A DNA stretch of 64,000 nt from NCBI GenBank assembly GCA_002307135.1, contig DBTQ01000036.1:208913-272912 (forward strand), given 5' to 3'. Both the position numbers and the translations under genes were made by a program. The DNA is from Bacteroidetes bacterium UBA1312 (GTDB lineage Bacteria; Bacteroidota; Bacteroidia; Chitinophagales; Chitinophagaceae). The notes under the pieces were generated by a model. It worked only from the letters and a program-made list of their open reading frames with translations. It did no database searches and was not told the DNA's origin. Positions 25,117 to 33,996 of the stretch are shown in pieces (position 1 is the stretch's first letter; each line of letters opens with the position of its first letter).

Positions 25117-25281
25117 TGTGTCTGTAATAGAATTTCGTTAAGTGAATGTAATACAAATGCTAAATAGTTGTACAAAACTAGAGCACTTGCTCATAAGCCC
25201 ATGATACAAAATTCATGTTGAAATTCGTATCAACAAGTATTGAAGAAAAATTGTAGGTTAATCCCGTCTTACCTAAAATAG
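25117..25281. other. Upstream region of the lipoprotein gene
   Basis: An AT-rich segment between the lipoprotein start and the right 71-bp repeat. It should carry the lipoprotein promoter. No clear TAnnTTTG box is seen on the minus strand. Confidence 0.3.
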
Positions 25282-25352
25282 CCTCCTGTCATCTGATCTT
25301 TATGGCCAGAAAAAAATAAGACGAGTGGCTGCTATATAAATATTTCGCCGGC
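25282..25352. repeat. 71-bp direct repeat, right copy
   Basis: A perfect copy of 24405-24475. Here the lyase stop (25332-25334) is functional, while the methyltransferase 3' end is an orphan fragment. Confidence 0.95.
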
Positions 25353-26189
25353 TATGCGGAATGCTTCGTTGAATGCTGCTTTGTTGAGTCCTAAATCAAT
25401 ATCATTGCCGGCGCACCAGTAGAGCAGATTTTCGGTAGCAATATTGCCCACCAACTCATCTTCTGCCATGGGGCAGCCGCCGATCCCTTTTATAGAACTG
25501 TCGAAACGAAGGCAACCATTGTCGTATGCCGTTTGTATCTTTTCTTCCCAGGTAGCACTATCTGAATGGAAATGCGCACCAATATGCAAGTCTTTGAACT
25601 CGGGTATTAGGTGCTTGAAGATATAAGCAATATTGTCGGGCTTGGCCACACCCACCGTGTCGGACATGGCTATGGTGCGGATGCCGAGCTGTGCCAATCG
25701 ATCCACCCAGTCTATAGCTACCTGTGCATTGTAAGCATCGCCATAAGGGTTGCCAAAACCCATAGATATATATACCACCAGTTCCTTGCCATGCTGCACA
25801 CAGAGCCGTTGTATTTCCTCTACCTGTGTGAGCGATTGTGCAATCGTCTTATTGGTATTGCGGAGTTGAAAAGTTTCGGATATGGAGAAGGGAAATCCCA
25901 AATAGCTGATCTCGTCGTACTGTATGGCCTCTTCGGCACCACGCGTATTGGCAATAATGGACAGTAGCTTTGTGTTTACACCATCCAGCTGCAACTGAGG
26001 TATCACCTCTTTAGTATCTGCCAGCTGTGGTATAGCCTTTGCCGATACAAAAGATCCAAAGTCGAGCACATCAAAACCTACCTGCAACAGTTTATTGAGG
26101 TAGCGCACCTTATCGACAGTAGGTATAAAGTGTGCCCAGCCTTGCATCGCGTCGCGGGGGCATTCTATAAGCGATATCTTGTTCGTCAT
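25332..26189 (-). CDS. Hydroxymethylglutaryl-CoA lyase
   Basis: It cleaves HMG-CoA to acetyl-CoA and acetoacetate, the last step of leucine breakdown. The 285-residue TIM barrel has the catalytic Arg-Asp in ECPRDAMQG, the metal-binding HxH in GAHFHSD, DTVG and the active-site Cys loop IKGIGGCPMAEDELVGN. Length is normal. It is transcribed with mqnA (18-bp gap). A distinct HMG-CoA-lyase-like aldolase cannot be excluded. Confidence 0.88.
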   Translation of the reverse strand: MTNKISLIECPRDAMQGWAHFIPTVDKVRYLNKLLQVGFDVLDFGSFVSAKAIPQLADTKEVIPQLQLDGVNTKLLSIIANTRGAEEAIQYDEISYLGFPFSISETFQLRNTNKTIAQSLTQVEEIQRLCVQHGKELVVYISMGFGNPYGDAYNAQVAIDWVDRLAQLGIRTIAMSDTVGVAKPDNIAYIFKHLIPEFKDLHIGAHFHSDSATWEEKIQTAYDNGCLRFDSSIKGIGGCPMAEDELVGNIATENLLYWCAGNDIDLGLNKAAFNEAFRIAGEIFI

Positions 26190-26207
26190 TGTCGTAATTG
26201 TTAAAGA

Positions 26208-26966
26208 CTATTCTGCGATCATGCTCAAAAATAAATCTAATCCTTTGAGCTTTTCCGCATCCAATAGGTAATGAATATTTTCGGTGTAGTAAGTTTTCAA
26301 ATCGTATTCCGGGAAATAATTTTCGGCCACCACATCGTCTATATGCAGCAGTCCATAAGCATTGGCCTTGTTGAACGCCTCTTTGAACGCTTCGGGCAAC
26401 TCCTTGTTGGCTACCCATGCCGCAAATACAAAGGGCAAACCGGTAAGTGCCTTCCAGGCTACCGACAAATCATACACATAAACAAAATTGTTTAATTGCT
26501 GCAAAGCTCTGTCGCCGATAATAACAGCTGCAGTGCTGCCTCCTATATGGTGGATATAATCGGGCTCGGCTGGCAAAAAGGTGACTTCCTTTTTCCAATA
26601 CTGCTCAAACAACAATCTGGTGAGTCTTACAGAAGTACGCGACTGATAGTCGAGATAAACCGTTTTAATGTCTTCGATGGGCACTTGGCTAAACAGGGCT
26701 ACAGACACTACATTGGCATCGGCAGCTATACCATAGTCGCTAATGATATTGGCCCCATGGATAAAGGGTATGGCGGCTACGGGCAATAGTGCCAAGTCTA
26801 TCTTCCCTTCGTTCAGGCTTTGTGCGAGTTGGGCCGGATATTCGAGCACCATATCTATGTCGTTCATCACTTCGCTGCGTTCTATTCCGTAGAGCAATGG
26901 TTTGGTATTGAGATAACTTACTGCAGCAACTTTTATTTTGGCTTCCAACTGATTACTTTTGCGCAC
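26208..26966 (-). CDS. mqnA: Chorismate dehydratase MqnA (futalosine menaquinone pathway)
   Basis: It converts chorismate to 3-enolpyruvyl-benzoate, the first step of the futalosine route. The 252-residue protein has the periplasmic-binding-protein-like fold of MqnA/MqnD: VAAVSYLNTKPLLYG at the start, DLALLPVAAIP, YLDYQSRTSVRL and WKALTGLPFVFAAW. SYLNTKPL and SRTS favour MqnA over MqnD. It is divergent from rnhA with only 26 bp between the starts. Confidence 0.88.
   Translation of the reverse strand: MRKSNQLEAKIKVAAVSYLNTKPLLYGIERSEVMNDIDMVLEYPAQLAQSLNEGKIDLALLPVAAIPFIHGANIISDYGIAADANVVSVALFSQVPIEDIKTVYLDYQSRTSVRLTRLLFEQYWKKEVTFLPAEPDYIHHIGGSTAAVIIGDRALQQLNNFVYVYDLSVAWKALTGLPFVFAAWVANKELPEAFKEAFNKANAYGLLHIDDVVAENYFPEYDLKTYYTENIHYLLDAEKLKGLDLFLSMIAE
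26954..26961 (+). promoter_or_regulatory. -7 box of rnhA inside the mqnA 5' end
   Basis: TACTTTTG matches TAnnTTTG, 31 nt before the rnhA ATG, and overlaps the first codons of mqnA on the other strand. No well-spaced -33 box is seen. Confidence 0.4.
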
Positions 26967-26992
26967 AAAGATACGATTAAGAGTAGATACAC

Positions 26993-27469
26993 ATGTCGCA
27001 ACAACTGAGCATTTATACGGATGGTTCGTCGAGGGGTAACCCCGGACCGGGAGGCTACGGAGCTATATTATTTTGGGGTAATCAACAGAAGGAATTGTCG
27101 CAAGGATACAGGCGTACAACGAATAACAGGATGGAGTTGATGGCAGTGATAGCAGCCTTGCAAGCCTTGAAAAAACCGGGGGTCGATATAGTTATCTATA
27201 GCGACTCGTCGTACGTAGTGAATGCCGTAGAGAAGAAATGGCTGAATAATTGGTTGCGGATTAATTTTAAGGACAAGAAGAATGCAGATTTGTGGCGGTT
27301 GTATGCTGAACTGGCTAAACCGCATAAGGTAAAGTTTGTATGGGTGAAGGGACATGCCAATAATCCGTACAATAACCGCTGCGATGAGCTGGCTACCGCC
27401 GCAGCCGATAGCAGGAACTGGATAGAGGATACGGGTTTTGAGCAGGAAGCGAGTGGGGCATTGGTATAG
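26993..27469 (+). CDS. rnhA: Ribonuclease HI
   Basis: It degrades the RNA strand of RNA-DNA hybrids. The 158-residue protein has the catalytic set D10 (IYTDGSSRGNPGPGG), E48 (NRMELMA), D71 (YSDSSYV) and D131 (RCDELA), with H121 in VKGHANNP. Length is usual for the bacterial enzyme without an N-terminal hybrid-binding domain. Confidence 0.95.
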   Translation: MSQQLSIYTDGSSRGNPGPGGYGAILFWGNQQKELSQGYRRTTNNRMELMAVIAALQALKKPGVDIVIYSDSSYVVNAVEKKWLNNWLRINFKDKKNADLWRLYAELAKPHKVKFVWVKGHANNPYNNRCDELATAAADSRNWIEDTGFEQEASGALV

Positions 27470-27540
27470 CTAACCGTTTAATTAAATATCTTTGGCCGAA
27501 CAATGTAAATCCCCAGTGTCCCTGAAAGCAAAAGCGTTAT

Positions 27541-28968
27541 ATGGTATTTAGTAGTATCAGTTTTATTTTTTATTTCTTGCCTCTGTTTTTGTTGTTGTAT
27601 TTTTTGGTTGGCCAAAAATATAAGAACACAGTGATCCTGATCGGGAGTATTTTTTTTTATGCCTGGGGGGCACCTCGTTTTATTTTTGTTATACTGGGTA
27701 CTACGGTGGTCGATTTTTATGTGGTGCGTACTATGGATGCGGCCGAGTCGAGGCGTAAGCGGATTGCTTTGCTGGTGCTTTCGTTGTCCATCAATCTAGG
27801 TTTGCTGTTCTATTTTAAATATTCCAACTTCTTTGTCGATAATTTGAATTATCTGTTGCATTCGCTGGGTACAGGGGAGCTGAAATGGGCTAAGATATTG
27901 CTGCCTATTGGTATCTCTTTTTATACGTTCGAAACGTTGACGTATGTTATAGATGTATATCGCAGGATACACCGGCCGCTCAAAAACTTCTGGGATTATC
28001 AATTGTATATCATACTGTTCCCAAAGCTCATCGCCGGTCCCATTATCCGCTACCACGATATTGCAGACCAGATCTACGATAGGAGTGCCTATGAAACCTC
28101 AGAATATCGCTTGCGGGGTATGTATCGTTTTTTTCTTGGCTTGGGCAAAAAGGTATTGATCGCTAATGTGATGGGTGCCAATGCCGATGCGATTTTCGGG
28201 TTGCCTACACAGGAGCTGAGTACGGGTACAGCTTGGTTAGGCGCATTGAGTTATACTTTTCAAATCTATTTCGATTTTTCGGGTTACACAGATATGGCTA
28301 TCGGTATAGCGTTGATGATGGGTTTCCGTTTCCCGGAAAATTTCAATAATCCTTATACGGCAGTGTCTATTACGGACTTTTGGCGGCGCTGGCATATTTC
28401 GCTGGGTAGCTGGATGCGCAATTATTTGTACATACCGCTGGGTGGTAATAAGGTGAAGACAAAGGGACGTTTGTACCTCAATCTCTGGCTGGTGTTTTTG
28501 GCATCGGGTTTGTGGCATGGCGCAGCATGGGGGTTTATTATCTGGGGTGCGTATCATGGTTTGTTTCTAGTGATAGAACGTTCCTTTTTGTCGAAATGGC
28601 TGGCGAAACTGGGCAAGCTCTCCTTTGTGTACACCTTTTTTATTGTGATGATTGGTTGGGTGTTTTTTCGTCTGGAGCATTTCGGGCCTTCAGTTCAGTT
28701 TCTTCGGCGTATGTTTGGCAACTACGCTGGCGTGGGCAATACCTGGTATGCCGATAAGGAGTTTATTTGCCTGATGGTAGTGGCTGCTTTTTTCTCGTTT
28801 TTCACACTGGCTCCTGTTGGGCAGCGTATTCAGGATAAGGTGTATCATGCCGACTATACCATGCGTCGCCATTATTTGATGGCTTTTGCCACTTTATTGT
28901 TGTGTGTGGTTTGTGCCGGCCGTATTACTACTGCTTCGTTTAATCCGTTTATTTATTTCAGATTCTAA
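27541..28968 (+). CDS. MBOAT-family O-acyltransferase, AlgI-like
   Basis: This polytopic inner-membrane protein of 475 residues has about ten hydrophobic helices. It transfers acetyl groups across the membrane for glycan O-acetylation. The MBOAT signature includes FWRRWHISLGSWMRNYLYIPLGG and the catalytic-His region LWHGAAWGFIIWG. The SGNH partner begins 4 bp after the stop, so the two form a pair as with AlgI and AlgJ/AlgX. Confidence 0.92.
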   Translation: MVFSSISFIFYFLPLFLLLYFLVGQKYKNTVILIGSIFFYAWGAPRFIFVILGTTVVDFYVVRTMDAAESRRKRIALLVLSLSINLGLLFYFKYSNFFVDNLNYLLHSLGTGELKWAKILLPIGISFYTFETLTYVIDVYRRIHRPLKNFWDYQLYIILFPKLIAGPIIRYHDIADQIYDRSAYETSEYRLRGMYRFFLGLGKKVLIANVMGANADAIFGLPTQELSTGTAWLGALSYTFQIYFDFSGYTDMAIGIALMMGFRFPENFNNPYTAVSITDFWRRWHISLGSWMRNYLYIPLGGNKVKTKGRLYLNLWLVFLASGLWHGAAWGFIIWGAYHGLFLVIERSFLSKWLAKLGKLSFVYTFFIVMIGWVFFRLEHFGPSVQFLRRMFGNYAGVGNTWYADKEFICLMVVAAFFSFFTLAPVGQRIQDKVYHADYTMRRHYLMAFATLLLCVVCAGRITTASFNPFIYFRF

Positions 28969-28972
28969 AGCC

Positions 28973-30127
28973 ATGGAACTAAAAACAGCTAAAGGACGGA
29001 TTTTCTTATTTTTATTCCTGGTACTTTGTGCGCCTTTGCTGCAGCAGCAATTGAAGCTCATAGACAGCGGTAAACTGGGGGGTGCTGTAAATGGTACACC
29101 CAATCCTGTTTTTTCGTGGAAGGGCTGGTGGAATGATTCTTTTCAGCTGCAAAAGAACGATTACCTCAATGACAGCATGGGGTTTCGTCAGGATTTTGTA
29201 CGGATCAACAACCAGATCGATTATTCGTTGTTAGATAAGACCCATGCCCATGGAGTAGTAATCGGTAAGGATAAATATTTGTATGAAGACAATTATATCC
29301 AGGCTTATTGCGGGGAGGGCTACCCCGGCGATTCGGTGATTCGTGTAAGGTTGCTAAAGTTAAAGGCGTTGCAGGATACGTTTGGTAAAATGGGAAAGCA
29401 ACTGGTCGTTGCATTCGCTCCATCTAAAGCACGGTTTTATCCGGAGTTTTTTCCAAAAAATATGGAATGCAGTGGCAAGAATCCCAATTTGTACAGTACA
29501 CATATCCGACTCTGCGACTCGCTGGGCGTTCAATATATCAACTACAATGCCTGGTTCGTATCCATGCGCTACACTTCTAAAGACTTGCTTTTTTCGCGGC
29601 AGGGCATTCACTGGACCACTTTTGGTTCGTTGCTGGCAGCAGATAGTATGATAAGGTATCTGGAAAAGGTGAGGCATACAACACTGAGTCATCCCACATG
29701 GACCACCGTCAGCCATACAAAGTCTGCTGCAGATAATGACAAAGACATAATAAAGTCGTTGAATCTTATACTGCCGATAAAAAAAGACGTGTTCAGCTAC
29801 GCTGCAGATTTGCATTATAATACAGGAAAAACAAAGCCAAATACCATTTTTATTGGCGATAGTTTTATATGGACCTGGATGTATCTAAACTTTCCGCATA
29901 ATATTAGCAATACTTGGGAGTTCTGGTATTATTATAATGAAGTATATCTTTCCAACAAAGACGGTAAAGAGCGGCCTACGACAAGTATCAAGGAGCATAA
30001 CCGTAAGCAAGCGCTCCTAGATGCGGATTGTATTATTATACTCAATACAGAAATTAACCTGTCCCAGCTGGGTAATGGTTTTATAGAAGCTACTTACGAT
30101 TTATATTTCCCTCATCTGATAAAATAG
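28973..30127 (+). CDS. AlgJ/AlgX-like SGNH O-acetyltransferase partner
   Basis: The 384-residue protein starts at MELKTAKGRIFLFLF, with a signal anchor at about 9-27. The periplasmic domain follows the AlgX/AlgJ-type SGNH fold. It has the N-terminal FSWKGWWNDSF and NDSMGFRQDFVRINN, the HWTTFG motif (His of the triad) and IGDSFIWTWMY with the nucleophile Ser. Acetyl passed through the MBOAT protein is probably placed on an exported polysaccharide. The polymer is unknown. A longer start would overlap the MBOAT gene. Confidence 0.85.
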   Translation: MELKTAKGRIFLFLFLVLCAPLLQQQLKLIDSGKLGGAVNGTPNPVFSWKGWWNDSFQLQKNDYLNDSMGFRQDFVRINNQIDYSLLDKTHAHGVVIGKDKYLYEDNYIQAYCGEGYPGDSVIRVRLLKLKALQDTFGKMGKQLVVAFAPSKARFYPEFFPKNMECSGKNPNLYSTHIRLCDSLGVQYINYNAWFVSMRYTSKDLLFSRQGIHWTTFGSLLAADSMIRYLEKVRHTTLSHPTWTTVSHTKSAADNDKDIIKSLNLILPIKKDVFSYAADLHYNTGKTKPNTIFIGDSFIWTWMYLNFPHNISNTWEFWYYYNEVYLSNKDGKERPTTSIKEHNRKQALLDADCIIILNTEINLSQLGNGFIEATYDLYFPHLIK

Positions 30128-30146
30128 TTTTGCCCGTTTATACAAA

Positions 30147-31355
30147 ATGAAAATAGCTATTATAGGAGCTGGTGCCGCAGGTTGTTTTACCGCCGCCAAT
30201 ATTCCTTTTGAAGAAGGTAATGAAGTGATGGTGTTTGAAAAAACATCGCGTGCTATGCAAAAGGTAAAGGTGTCGGGTGGTGGCAGGTGCAATGTGACAC
30301 ATGCCTGTTTTGAGCTCAGGGAGTTGGTGGAAAGATACCCCAGAGGTAAGCAATTGCTGCGCAAAACATTGCATCAGTTTAGCCCCAAAGACACGATTCA
30401 ATGGTTTGAAGACAGAGGTCTGGCATTGAAGACGGAGGCTGATGGGCGTATGTTTCCTGTTACCGACGATTCGCAAAGTGTAATAGATACTATATGGCGC
30501 GAAATGATGCGGCAACAAGTAAAAGTACAGTTTCATAAAACAGTAACTAGTATTGTCAAAAACGAGTTGGGTTTTACCATTTCCTTTGCCGATAAGAGTA
30601 GTTATCGTGCCGATAAGGTGTTGATAGCAGTTGGTGGTTATCCCAAAAAGGAAAACTACGATTGGCTTAATAATATGGGGCATCCGACTCAAGTACCTGT
30701 ACCTTCTTTGTTTACGTTCAACTTGCCCAAGCATCCTATTACAGAGCTAATGGGTGTAGCTACAGAGGTGTCTATAAAAATAGCAGGTACTAAGTATATC
30801 GAACAAGGACCGCTATTGATCACACATTGGGGCTTTAGCGGTCCGGCAGTGTTGCGTTGTTCTGCATGGGCAGCGCGGGATTTGCAGGAGCGCAATTATG
30901 AGTTTACGATACTGATTAACTGGCTCAAGGATATTACGGAAGCGGACTTGCGCGAGCAGATTGTGTATTTACGCAAGGAGATGGGTAAGCAAATGGTACA
31001 ACATAAAAATCCATTCGGGATGCCCAAGCGTTTGTGGGAGTATTTGCTGAAACGTATAGGTATCAAAGACGATACGCGTTGGGGAGAATTGCCGGCGGCA
31101 CAGCAAAACAAGTTGATGGAATCATTAGTTCGGGACAGTTATACGATAAAGGGTAAGACTACTTTTAAGGAAGAGTTTGTGACCTGTGGTGGTATCGAGC
31201 TCAAAGACATTGACCCGCAAACGATGGAGAGCAGGTTGGTGCCGGGCATTTATTTTGCAGGCGAGGTAACTGATGTGGATGGCATTACCGGCGGGTTTAA
31301 TTTTCAGAATGCCTGGACAAGCGGATGGATTGTGGCCAAGTCGATGATGAGCTGA
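30147..31355 (+). CDS. HI0933-type flavoprotein (FAD-dependent oxidoreductase)
   Basis: The 402-residue protein begins KIAIIGAGAAGCFTA, a GxGxxG FAD-binding loop. KVSGGGRCNVTHACFE is diagnostic of the HI0933/YhiN family. The central domain has HWGFSGPAVLRCSAWAAR and the C-terminus FAGEVTDVDGITGGFNFQNAWTSG. Family members are linked to aminoacetone oxidation or tRNA-modification-like roles, none proven here. Confidence 0.9.
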   Translation: MKIAIIGAGAAGCFTAANIPFEEGNEVMVFEKTSRAMQKVKVSGGGRCNVTHACFELRELVERYPRGKQLLRKTLHQFSPKDTIQWFEDRGLALKTEADGRMFPVTDDSQSVIDTIWREMMRQQVKVQFHKTVTSIVKNELGFTISFADKSSYRADKVLIAVGGYPKKENYDWLNNMGHPTQVPVPSLFTFNLPKHPITELMGVATEVSIKIAGTKYIEQGPLLITHWGFSGPAVLRCSAWAARDLQERNYEFTILINWLKDITEADLREQIVYLRKEMGKQMVQHKNPFGMPKRLWEYLLKRIGIKDDTRWGELPAAQQNKLMESLVRDSYTIKGKTTFKEEFVTCGGIELKDIDPQTMESRLVPGIYFAGEVTDVDGITGGFNFQNAWTSGWIVAKSMMS

Positions 31356-31394
31356 TAGGAACCGGTTTTTAATCATTTAATTTATATTTGCTAC

Positions 31395-31763
31395 ATGAAT
31401 TTTATAGGCAATATTATCTGGCTTGTTTTTGGAGGTTTATTTGCAGCATTGGGTTACCTCTTTGGTGGTATTATCCTTTGTATTACCGTTATTGGTATTC
31501 CTTTCGGGCTTCAGTGTTTCAAACTGGCAGGCATGGTATTGTTTCCATTTGGCAGAAGGGTAGTGAATACTTCGGGCAGCTTGGGTTGTCTGTCTTTGTT
31601 TGCCAATATTATTTGGATTGTCTTTGGTGGTTTGTGGACAGCATTGAATCATCTTTTTTGGGGCATATTGTTGGCTATTACTATTGTCGGTATCCCATTT
31701 GCCAAACAACATTTTAAACTGATTGAATTGTCTTTAATGCCATTCGGCAAGAAGGTGATTTAA
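31395..31763 (+). CDS. YccF-family inner-membrane protein
   Basis: The 122-residue protein is made of two repeats of the YccF domain: NIIWLVFGGLFAALGYLFGG with GIPFGLQCFKLAG, then NIIWIVFGGLWTALNHLFWG with GIPFAKQHFKL. It has four membrane helices. A perfect TATATTTG box (31383-31390) ends only 4 nt before this ATG, so the transcript might be nearly leaderless. Function is unknown. Confidence 0.88.
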   Translation: MNFIGNIIWLVFGGLFAALGYLFGGIILCITVIGIPFGLQCFKLAGMVLFPFGRRVVNTSGSLGCLSLFANIIWIVFGGLWTALNHLFWGILLAITIVGIPFAKQHFKLIELSLMPFGKKVI

Positions 31764-31810
31764 TGTCGTTTATTGATCTGCCTTAGAATTGATGAATTAT
31801 TTACTAACTA

Positions 31811-31842
31811 TTGTGTCAATAGCGGATTTTACAGTACTTTAG
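31811..31842 (+). promoter_or_regulatory. Candidate promoter of glyA
   Basis: TTGTG (31811-31815), about 19 nt, then TACTTTAG (31835-31842), close to TAnnTTTG. The glyA ATG is 23 nt downstream. Confidence 0.4.
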
Positions 31843-31865
31843 CGTCCGCAACTGTATAAAATAAT

Positions 31866-33146
31866 ATGACACAGGATAAAGAAATATTTGGACTCATACG
31901 TGAAGAGCTAGAGCGTCAACGTCGTGGGTTGGAGCTAATTGCATCAGAAAATTTTACGAGCCTACAAGTAATGCAGGCTATGGGTAATGTAATGACTAAT
32001 AAGTATGCCGAGGGTTATCCCGGTAAACGTTATTATGGTGGCTGCGAAGTAGTGGATAAAAGTGAGCAATTGGCCATAGACCGTGCCAAAGAAATATTTG
32101 GTGTTAGCTATGTCAATGTACAACCGCATAGTGGTGCACAAGCGAATACAGCCGTTATGTTTGCAGTATTGAAGCCAGGAGATGCTATTCTTGGATTGGA
32201 TTTGAGCATGGGTGGACATTTGACACATGGTTCTCCTGTTACTTATTCCGGAAAAATATATAATGCGCATCACTATGGTGTAAAGAAGGAAGATGGCCGT
32301 GTGGATTATGACGACCTAGAAAAGAAAGCGCTAGAAGTAAAACCAAAGATGATCATCTGCGGTGCATCTGCTTATAGCCGCGACTGGGATTATGCACGCA
32401 TACGTGCTGTGGCCGATAAGATAGGTGCTTTAGTATTGGCCGACATTGCACATCCGGCAGGTATGATAGCTGCAGACCTGTTGAATTCTCCTTTTGACCA
32501 TTGTCATTTTGTTACTTCTACTACGCACAAAACTTTGCGTGGACCTCGTGGCGGTATCATCATGATGAAAAATGATTTTGAAAACAATTGGGGTGCAGTT
32601 GGTCCGAAAGGAGAAACACGTTTATTGAGTCAATTGTTGGATTTAGCCGTTTTCCCGGGCATACAAGGCGGTCCATTAGAACATGTGATAGCAGCAAAAG
32701 CGGTTTCTTTCTTCGAAATATTGCAGGACGAATACAAAGAGTATGCACGTCAGATGCAAAAAAATGCACAAGCTGCCGCTACCGCATTTATGGAAAAGGG
32801 CTACGATATTGTATCTGGTGGCACAGATAACCATCTTTTGTTAATCGACCTTCGTAATAAAGGAATTTCTGGTAAAAAAGCAGAAAATACTTTAGTGAAA
32901 GCAGATATTACGCTGAATAAAAACATGGTTCCTTTCGATGATAAATCACCTTTCGTAACATCAGGTATCCGTTTTGGTGTTCCTGCCATTACTACTAGAG
33001 GACTCAAAGAGAAAGATATGGCTCAGGTGGTCAATTGGTTGGATAAAGTATTGACAAATCCTGACGATGAGCAAGTAATTGCAGCAGTACGTGGTGAAGT
33101 CAATGAATTTATGACGGGCTACACGATGTATCCTGAAATGGGCTAA
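31866..33146 (+). CDS. glyA: Serine hydroxymethyltransferase
   Basis: This PLP enzyme interconverts serine and glycine and loads tetrahydrofolate with a one-carbon unit. The 426-residue protein has ELIASENFTS, YAEGYPGKRYYGG, DIAHPAG and the PLP-binding K222 in TSTTHKTLRGPRGG. All expected motifs are intact, and it is transcribed alone from the promoter upstream. Confidence 0.97.
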   Translation: MTQDKEIFGLIREELERQRRGLELIASENFTSLQVMQAMGNVMTNKYAEGYPGKRYYGGCEVVDKSEQLAIDRAKEIFGVSYVNVQPHSGAQANTAVMFAVLKPGDAILGLDLSMGGHLTHGSPVTYSGKIYNAHHYGVKKEDGRVDYDDLEKKALEVKPKMIICGASAYSRDWDYARIRAVADKIGALVLADIAHPAGMIAADLLNSPFDHCHFVTSTTHKTLRGPRGGIIMMKNDFENNWGAVGPKGETRLLSQLLDLAVFPGIQGGPLEHVIAAKAVSFFEILQDEYKEYARQMQKNAQAAATAFMEKGYDIVSGGTDNHLLLIDLRNKGISGKKAENTLVKADITLNKNMVPFDDKSPFVTSGIRFGVPAITTRGLKEKDMAQVVNWLDKVLTNPDDEQVIAAVRGEVNEFMTGYTMYPEMG

Positions 33147-33199
33147 GTGTTTAACATTTGCTTTGTAGGATTTAAAAACGATTTACAGGTGCATTTTAA

Positions 33200-33207
33200 T
33201 ACATTTG
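33200..33207 (+). promoter_or_regulatory. -7 box TACATTTG before the ExbB-like gene
   Basis: A perfect TAnnTTTG match, 26 nt before the ATG. No TTTG is seen at the ideal upstream distance. Confidence 0.4.
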
Positions 33208-33232
33208 CTTCAACCAAAACCAAAATTTAGAA

Positions 33233-33928
33233 ATGGGAATACTGAACATATTATTACTTCAGGCTGATACAATACACCAAGCCACAGCAGCAGTTGCTAC
33301 AGGTAGTGAAAAGCTTTCTTTATTTAGTTTGCTCAAAGAAGGCGGCCTATTAATGTTTCCTTTGTTGATTTGCTCCGTGTTGATGGTGTATGTTTTTGTA
33401 GAGCGCTATATGGCCATTAAAAAAGTGTCTGTAATAGATGCCAATTTTATCAACCGTATCCGCGAACAAATCATGTCCGGCAATATACAGTCGGCGAAAT
33501 CGGTTTGCAAAAGCTCAGATTCGCCTGTTGCCCGTATGATTGAAAAAGGTATTAACCGCATTGGTAAACCTATTGACAGTATTGAAAAGGCAATGGAAAC
33601 TACTGGTAAACTGGAAGTGTATCAATTGGAGAAAAATATGGCAGTATTATCAACAATAGCACGTATAGCACCTATGTTTGGTTTCTTGGGTACGATTGCC
33701 GGGATGATTATTCTATTCTTTAATATACAGCATCAAGGTTTCTCACTTGAAGGTATTGCAGGTGGTATTTATACCAAAATGGTTACCTCTGCAACAGGGC
33801 TCATTATCGGTCTGTTGGCTTATGTAGGCTACGATTACCTCAATGCCCAAATCAATAAAACAGTAAACAAAATGGAGATTGCTTCAGCAGAATTTTTGGA
33901 TATTTTGCAAGAACCGGCCAAAGCATAA
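33233..33928 (+). CDS. MotA/TolQ/ExbB-family proton channel protein
   Basis: The 231-residue protein has three membrane helices: one near 40-60 (MFPLLICSVLMVYVFVERYM), one near 145-165 (MFGFLGTIAGMIILFF) and one near 185-205. GTIAGMI and ATGLIIGLLAYVGYDYLN are the conserved channel segments. In ExbB/TolQ the pair conducts protons with ExbD/TolR. No ExbD-like partner follows directly, since sucC is next, so the partner must be elsewhere. Confidence 0.85.
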   Translation: MGILNILLLQADTIHQATAAVATGSEKLSLFSLLKEGGLLMFPLLICSVLMVYVFVERYMAIKKVSVIDANFINRIREQIMSGNIQSAKSVCKSSDSPVARMIEKGINRIGKPIDSIEKAMETTGKLEVYQLEKNMAVLSTIARIAPMFGFLGTIAGMIILFFNIQHQGFSLEGIAGGIYTKMVTSATGLIIGLLAYVGYDYLNAQINKTVNKMEIASAEFLDILQEPAKA

Positions 33929-33949
33929 TGAATTCGTTTTGAAAACTAG

Positions 33950-33979
33950 TTGACAAAAACTATAATTAAATTACCTTCG
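33950..33979 (+). promoter_or_regulatory. Candidate promoter of sucC
   Basis: TTGAC (33950-33954) and TACCTTCG (33972-33979), about 19 nt apart, resemble the Bacteroidota -33/-7 pair. The sucC ATG is 17 nt downstream. Confidence 0.45.
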
Positions 33980-33996
33980 CAAAAATTTCGCAACTC

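Noticed and set aside
24405..25352. 71-bp direct repeats as a transposon target-site duplication
   Set aside because: Target duplications of known transposases are a few to about 14 bp. Seventy-one bp that contain two gene ends fit site-specific or homologous insertion better, and no inverted ends or transposase are present.
27541..30127. Alginate biosynthesis locus
   Set aside because: Only the general acetylation pair is present, with no polymerase, epimerase or export genes. The MBOAT/AlgJ pair modifies many glycans.
30138..30734. 198-codon open frame opposite the HI0933-type flavoprotein
   Set aside because: It is antisense to the conserved FAD-binding region, and its translation has no recognisable domain.
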